Source: an uncultured Eubacteriales bacterium (GTDB lineage: Bacteria; Bacillota; Clostridia; Lachnospirales; Lachnospiraceae). Taken from it: DNA of 9,759 nucleotides. Where the stretch lies: positions 1 to 9,759 of the forward strand of contig CASFUI010000252.1 of the NCBI GenBank assembly GCA_949297565.1, in the 5' to 3' direction. The notes beneath the pieces were generated by a model. That model ran no database searches. It was not told where the DNA came from and saw only the letters and a list, made by a program, of their open reading frames with translations. The position numbers were made by a program, and so were the translations under genes. Position 1 is the stretch's first letter; each line of letters begins with the position of its first letter. Below, piece by piece: positions 6,372 to 9,759 of the stretch.

Positions 6372-6393
6372 CATATTATTCCCTAGTTGTATA
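6365..6393 (-). promoter_or_regulatory. Putative promoter of the membrane-protein/cdaA operon
   Basis: On the minus strand TATACA (6388-6393; four matches to TTGACA) and a perfect TATAAT (6365-6370) are separated by 17 bp. The -35 lies in the last codons of the Ig-like protein gene. The transcript would start near 6358, in the middle of the 13-bp palindrome, and carry a structured leader of about 230 nt to the small membrane gene. The -10 is part of a repeated word (ACATTATACCAT on plus at 6253-6264 and 6363-6374), so it could be coincidental to a repeat element. Confidence 0.4.
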
Positions 6394-7537
6394 TTACAAT
6401 TTGCGAATGCCCGCCGGATGACGGCATTACAATCCTAATTCTTCTGTCATTTATCGTAAAGGTTCTATCGCTGTCCGCCGACACATAATTATTCCATATC
6501 TGTCCGGCACCCCCCGGAACAAGAAGCTCAAGAACTTGTCCTATTGCACTGTCAAACGCCGCGCTTCTTTTCATTATATAGATAATCGCAACATTCGGCT
6601 GTGTTACAACCTCGCCGCAATAACTCCCCTCATCCTCATAGATATAAACATTGCTCATAATTCCCGAAAAGCCAAGCCCCGGCAGCATACTGCCTATTGT
6701 GTCGCTTGTATTTCCCTCTCCGTCACCTGTATCCGGACCACCGCCTCCGTTTCCAATGCCGGAATTGTTTCCTCCGTCAGTATTATTTCCGCCGCCTGTG
6801 GAATTTCCGCCGCCGGAATTAACATTTTCCTGACTTCCTGCGTTATCGCCTTCATTCCCGGAATTGCCGCTGTTTCCTGTGTCTCCTCCCGTTACAGCAC
6901 CGCCGCTGCCGGTGTTTCCGCTTCCTGCGTTATTTGAACTCACGTTGCTGCCGCCAGATGAAGCCGAACTGCCGCCCGAGCCAAAGCCGCCGCTGTTCCC
7001 TAAGTTTCCGGTATCTCCGCTTTCTATGCTTATCCATCCTGAATCGTCAACAGCATATACCGGCAAATCGTTGGCTGAGCCTGAAGCAGTATCCGATATT
7101 CCTTCAATTACAACCGCGTCGGACACATTTCCGACTGTCGCAGTGAGAACTGCCGTACCCACGTCTTTTACTGTCACAACCCCGGAATCATCAACCGAAA
7201 ACACATTATCGTCACTGCTGCTCCACACAAGAGCCTTGTCCGTATCAGACGGCGTAACTAAAGCTGTAACCTTAAAACGCGCACCGACTGCCACAGCACA
7301 GTCATCGAACTCAATTTCAACCGTAGCAGCCACTCTGTTGCCGCCGTCACCGTTCAGCGGCGAATTATTTACGGTACTTTTGTCCGAGTCCTCTATGCTT
7401 ATTCCTGCTGTGTCATCGCTTTTTTTTGAGGCGCTGTTAATAAAATATGCGGCAAACGCTGCGATAATTACTAAAATTGCGGCAAAAATAAATATAATCT
7501 GCTTTTTTTTACCTTGAAGCTTCTTCTGTTCCGCCAT
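6383..7537 (-). CDS. Membrane-anchored protein with Big2 Ig-like domain and Gly/Ser/Asn linker
   Basis: A 384-residue protein: a basic N-terminus (AEQKKLQGKKK), one hydrophobic anchor at about 13-33, then a part expected outside the membrane. Residues about 70-145 look like a bacterial Ig-like Big2 domain (VTPSDTDKALVWSSSDDNV, then SGVVTVKDVGTAVLTATVG). Residues about 174-278 are an extreme Gly/Ser/Asn/Asp linker. The last 105 residues (280-384) form a compact beta-rich-looking domain with NVYIYEDEG, GEVVTQPNVAIIYI and a strand-like end RIRIVMPSSGG, which I do not recognise. It has only two cysteines outside the anchor (Cys80, Cys307). The start at 7537 is set by GGAGG (7542-7546) 4 nt upstream; an in-frame ATG at 7582 lies in a hairpin loop with no RBS. 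It is probably a surface or cell-wall-space protein; no sortase motif or enzyme residues are visible. Confidence 0.85.
   Translation of the reverse strand: MAEQKKLQGKKKQIIFIFAAILVIIAAFAAYFINSASKKSDDTAGISIEDSDKSTVNNSPLNGDGGNRVAATVEIEFDDCAVAVGARFKVTALVTPSDTDKALVWSSSDDNVFSVDDSGVVTVKDVGTAVLTATVGNVSDAVVIEGISDTASGSANDLPVYAVDDSGWISIESGDTGNLGNSGGFGSGGSSASSGGSNVSSNNAGSGNTGSGGAVTGGDTGNSGNSGNEGDNAGSQENVNSGGGNSTGGGNNTDGGNNSGIGNGGGGPDTGDGEGNTSDTIGSMLPGLGFSGIMSNVYIYEDEGSYCGEVVTQPNVAIIYIMKRSAAFDSAIGQVLELLVPGGAGQIWNNYVSADSDRTFTINDRRIRIVMPSSGGHSQIVIYN
6704..7018 (-). repeat. Low-complexity Gly/Ser/Asn coding stretch
   Basis: About 105 codons of the Ig-like protein use almost only Gly, Ser, Asn, Asp and Thr, with recurring units such as GNSG, GGGN and NTGSGG. 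At DNA level this is an imperfect array of short GGN-rich repeats with varied codons, so it is prone to length change by slippage. Its opposite strand reads as a long Pro/Leu-rich open frame, which I regard as an artefact. Confidence 0.8.
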
Positions 7538-7564
7538 TTGTCCTCCATTTCGAGATAAATTTAT

Positions 7565-7600
7565 GTGCGTCCGCGAAAACATTTTCTAACGCAAACGCAC
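7565..7600 (-). other. Hairpin between the PocR gene and the Ig-like gene
   Basis: On the minus strand GTGCGTTTGCG and CGCGGACGCAC pair over all 11 positions, with two T:G wobbles, around a 14-nt loop. On the plus strand those two pairs are C-A mismatches, so it is a structure of the minus-strand RNA. It starts 29 nt past the PocR gene stop and ends 18 nt before the GGAGG of the Ig-like gene. No T run follows, so it is more likely a processing, stability or translation-control element than a terminator. Confidence 0.6.
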
Positions 7601-7629
7601 ATTCTGATTTTAAAACTATGTAAATTTAA

Positions 7630-8403
7630 TTACTCATTCAGCTTTGTGATTGTTTCTGTAACTTCTTCCAGCGCTTTTTTAATATTCACGCTTGTAGACG
7701 ACATACCCTGTGCAAGTTTATTGACCTCTTCAGCCACCACGGCAAAGCCCTTTCCTGCCTCTCCGGCGCGCGCGGCTTCAATGCTTGCGTTTAACGCGAG
7801 TATTCTCTGCCTGTGTCCGAATGCCTCAATCTGCTTTACGTTGTCATTCGCCACAACTATCTGCTCCGCGGCGCTGTTTATTCCGTCCTTCAAATGTCCT
7901 AAAATCTTATTGTTGAGAGCTGTGGCATAGCTGGCACGCACAAACATATTAATCACATCTCCGAGAAGATTGGCTGCCGCATCAATCTCCTCTCTTGTCC
8001 TTACATTTACCTTCTTTAGCGCTTCAATATATGTCTCTTCATCTATCCTTAATTCCCTTGCGGTCTGCCTGAACTTATCCTCGTCAGGATGTTCCGGAAG
8101 TACCTGACCCCCGATAATACTGCCAAGAACAGTTCCGTCGTCGAGAGTAATAGGAATTCCAAAGTCAATAAGACCGGCGTGACACGGGTATACCCCGTTG
8201 CCCTCGCGGTCACATTTTTCACATCTTCTGCGTCCTTCATCACTCCCCCTGGTGAGCTTGATACAAAAATCAGTGAAATTATAGCAATCGCTTATATACT
8301 TTCCGTCAGCGCCAACCGCAACTGTGGCAAGGCCTGTACTCTTCGCCCAGTTACTCATAATTTCCTCAAATTTTTTCATGTCGCAAAAATCTTCAATCTT
8401 CAT
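7630..8403 (-). CDS. Soluble PocR-domain sensor with short MCP signalling hairpin
   Basis: A 257-residue protein without membrane segments. Residues about 5-155 match the PocR ligand-sensing domain, first described in the propanediol/cobalamin regulator PocR and thought to bind small organic molecules: its conserved Cys/His cluster is present (Cys47, Cys61 and Cys64 in RRRCEKCDREG, Cys74-His75 in YPCHAGLIDFGIPI). Residues about 160-257 are a helical MCP signalling module whose tip is intact (ALNASIEAARAGEAGKGF, 203-220; then AVVAEEVNKLAQ). The hairpin arms are only about 40 residues each, with no HAMP and no CheR tail. It would act in the cytoplasm, docking to CheW/CheA. I chose ATG at 8403 for the GGGGTGG (8409-8415) 5 nt upstream; the in-frame ATG at 8457 has no RBS and sits some 17 nt from the predicted transcript start. 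It has its own promoter and no chemotaxis neighbours. Confidence 0.9.
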   Translation of the reverse strand: MKIEDFCDMKKFEEIMSNWAKSTGLATVAVGADGKYISDCYNFTDFCIKLTRGSDEGRRRCEKCDREGNGVYPCHAGLIDFGIPITLDDGTVLGSIIGGQVLPEHPDEDKFRQTARELRIDEETYIEALKKVNVRTREEIDAAANLLGDVINMFVRASYATALNNKILGHLKDGINSAAEQIVVANDNVKQIEAFGHRQRILALNASIEAARAGEAGKGFAVVAEEVNKLAQGMSSTSVNIKKALEEVTETITKLNE

Positions 8404-8480
8404 AAAAGCCACCCCATTTACATCAAAATTATTGCCAGACAGCAAAACTGTAACCATGCACGCGCACTTATTGTGAATAC

Positions 8481-8509
8481 ATTATAACTCTTATAGGACA
8501 ACAATTCAA
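8481..8509 (-). promoter_or_regulatory. Sigma-A-type promoter of the PocR-MCP gene
   Basis: On the minus strand TTGAAT (8504-8509) and a perfect TATAAT (8481-8486) are 17 bp apart, just past the stop of the aminopeptidase gene. Transcription should start near 8474, giving a leader of about 70 nt to the ATG at 8403. This is the best-looking promoter in the window. Confidence 0.7.
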
Positions 8510-8526
8510 ACTTTATTTAAGTCATC

Positions 8527-9759
8527 TTAGTCAAACGGACGATTAAGTTCCTCGCAGCCTTCCAGCACAAAACGTCCCGATACGATAATATCCGTTCTCG
8601 TTTTGTCCTTTGCCACCGCTGTTATATTTCCTATTTCATCGTACGGAATAGTTATGTCAGTGTGGCAGTTAAAATACGCCTTATCCGGCTGTGTATTTCT
8701 AAGCGCTGAAATCTCATTGTCCCTTGATATAATTTCCTTGCCGTCCGGATTAAAGACCTTAATGTCCTCAGCTCTGGAATAACAGGTGTCTCCTAGAGCA
8801 AAATGAGGTCCCATCTTCTCAACAATCAAAATAGGCAGCTTGTATACAATATCATACCTGTTCGCCATAACATATGCCGTAGTATTTGTTCCAATCGCAA
8901 ATTCACCAATCGGAAGCGTGTCGTGATTATACAGAACATTTTCTTTAAAAAACGCCCTGTTTTTCTGCTCATCATCAAAATTATCACATGTATAATCGAC
9001 AACCATTCCGTCTTTTAAGCTGACTTTAAGATTTTTAAACTTCAAATCGTTTAAATATACGGTACTCACATTTATAACTCCGTCAGTCCCCGCAAGAACA
9101 GGCGACGTAAACACCTCTCCAAGCGGTATATTTACGTCTGCCAGACAATTTTCAAACACAGTCTGGCTCTCCGGGCTGCTTTTCTCCATAAGCTTAACTC
9201 TTATATCAGTCTCATTTCCGCGGCAGCCCTTGACCTCAACATAATCAGCAGTGTCAAGCACGTCGATTATACGCTGCTGTATTTTGCGGTACGTATCATA
9301 ATCAAGTGTATTTATCCTGACCGTCTCATCAAAAATTTTCTCATAATTGCTGCCTATCTGAGGCACAGGATACGCAATAATTGTAAAACTTCGCTCCTCG
9401 CCCTTAATGTAAGCATTTACAATCTCTGACGCCTCCCTGTCATATTTCACTGACAATGCCCGCTGTCTTGCGTCAAGCTGTACACATTCGGGCTTATCCT
9501 CAGGCTCAAAAGGCTCCTCACCGAAAATCTCCATAACGGCAGGTCCTCCGAACACTGCGGCAGCATATTTATTTTTTTCGTAGGCGAGTCTGAGCGCGCC
9601 AAGCTTTCTCTCAACAAAGTCCCCGTCAAGATAAAGCCCGCTGTCAAACCGGTGGTCATACTCCATTTGTCTGTTAGGGCTTGTACCGTAATAACCTACC
9701 TTTATATGCATTTTCCTGTTGATCGTGTTTACGGCGGCGCGGTATACAGTAGTCTCAAG
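8527..9759 (-). CDS. M29-family metalloaminopeptidase, 5' end outside the window
   Basis: M29 (AmpS/aminopeptidase T) enzymes remove N-terminal residues from peptides in the cytoplasm using two metal ions. Counting from the Met at 9711, the expected ligand set is present: Glu199 in PLGEVFTSP, Glu270 in IGEFAIGTN, His303 and Tyr311 in GPHFALGDTCY, and His350/Asp352 in CHTD. The 394 residues from that Met match the length of a whole small M29 enzyme. However, the frame has no stop upstream to the window edge (16 more codons, LETTVYRAAVNTINRK), and no RBS is properly spaced before 9711, so the gene probably continues outside and the protein has an extra N-terminal part. The start is therefore unknown. 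No terminator is visible after the stop; the PocR promoter begins about 20 nt downstream. Confidence 0.85.
   Translation of the reverse strand, partial: LETTVYRAAVNTINRKMHIKVGYYGTSPNRQMEYDHRFDSGLYLDGDFVERKLGALRLAYEKNKYAAAVFGGPAVMEIFGEEPFEPEDKPECVQLDARQRALSVKYDREASEIVNAYIKGEERSFTIIAYPVPQIGSNYEKIFDETVRINTLDYDTYRKIQQRIIDVLDTADYVEVKGCRGNETDIRVKLMEKSSPESQTVFENCLADVNIPLGEVFTSPVLAGTDGVINVSTVYLNDLKFKNLKVSLKDGMVVDYTCDNFDDEQKNRAFFKENVLYNHDTLPIGEFAIGTNTTAYVMANRYDIVYKLPILIVEKMGPHFALGDTCYSRAEDIKVFNPDGKEIISRDNEISALRNTQPDKAYFNCHTDITIPYDEIGNITAVAKDKTRTDIIVSGRFVLEGCEELNRPFD

Noticed and set aside
6130..6382. CRISPR array or known riboswitch
   Set aside because: The hairpins differ in sequence and spacing, so there is no repeat-spacer pattern, and I recognise no conserved riboswitch core.
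6142..6421. Two overlapping plus-strand open frames across the hairpin region
   Set aside because: They consist largely of the inverted repeats translated, have no credible RBS, and run against all neighbours.
6864..7517. Long plus-strand open frame rich in Pro, Leu and Ser opposite the Ig-like gene
   Set aside because: It is the complement of Gly/Ser/Asn-rich codons and has no RBS or recognisable domain; the minus-strand reading has an anchor, an Ig-like domain and an RBS.
7538..7582. Upstream start at 7582 for the Ig-like gene
   Set aside because: The codon is in the loop of the 7565-7600 hairpin with no RBS, while GGAGG is directly before the ATG at 7537.
8404..8457. Upstream start at 8457 for the PocR-MCP gene, adding 18 residues
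   Set aside because: No ribosome-binding site precedes it, it lies almost at the predicted transcript start, and the ATG at 8403 has GGGGTGG at good spacing.

Overview
The window is a low-to-mid GC stretch with every convincing gene on the minus strand, so transcription runs from high to low coordinates. Gene content points to a Bacillota (Firmicutes) of the Lachnospiraceae type: a CdaA/YbbR c-di-AMP locus, an HPr with both His-15 and the regulatory serine, a PgcA-size phosphohexose mutase, a PocR-domain chemoreceptor-like protein, strong GGAGG ribosome-binding sites and one TTG start. A Lachnospira/Eubacterium eligens-like genome is my best guess. That is inference from gene style, not a database match.

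Layout, in the direction of transcription. (1) 9759-8527: C-terminal part of an M29-family metalloaminopeptidase; its frame is open to the window edge, so the gene starts outside. (2) 8403-7630: a soluble PocR sensor domain joined to a very short methyl-accepting (MCP) signalling hairpin, behind a good sigma-A-type promoter at 8509-8481. (3) 7537-6383: a membrane-anchored extracytoplasmic protein with an Ig-like (Big2) domain, a Gly/Ser/Asn linker of about 100 residues and an unrecognised C-terminal domain; an 11-bp hairpin precedes its RBS. (4) 6382-6130: a non-coding stretch of about 250 bases packed with perfect or near-perfect inverted repeats. One is a 13-bp palindrome that overlaps the -10 and start region of a putative promoter. 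(5) 6129-2129: a gene string of small membrane protein, polytopic membrane protein, cdaA, ybbR/cdaR and ptsH, with overlaps or short gaps except for 138 bp before cdaA. (6) 1977-250: a 575-residue phosphoglucomutase/phosphomannomutase with its own promoter at 2113-2085. (7) 249-1: no gene, but a terminator-like inverted repeat with a competing partner, and near the left edge a boxA-like sequence plus hairpin that could be the leader of an rRNA operon running off the window.

How the genes fit together: cdaA makes the second messenger c-di-AMP at the membrane, and the YbbR protein is its extracytoplasmic regulator. In many Bacillota the third gene is glmM. Here that place is taken by HPr, the PTS phosphocarrier and carbon-catabolite signal, followed by a glucose-phosphate mutase, so the locus places c-di-AMP synthesis beside central sugar metabolism. 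The two membrane proteins of unknown function upstream of cdaA are candidates for functional partners. The most unusual non-coding feature is the hairpin array at 6130-6382, which would form the 5' leader of this operon if the promoter at 6365-6393 is real.
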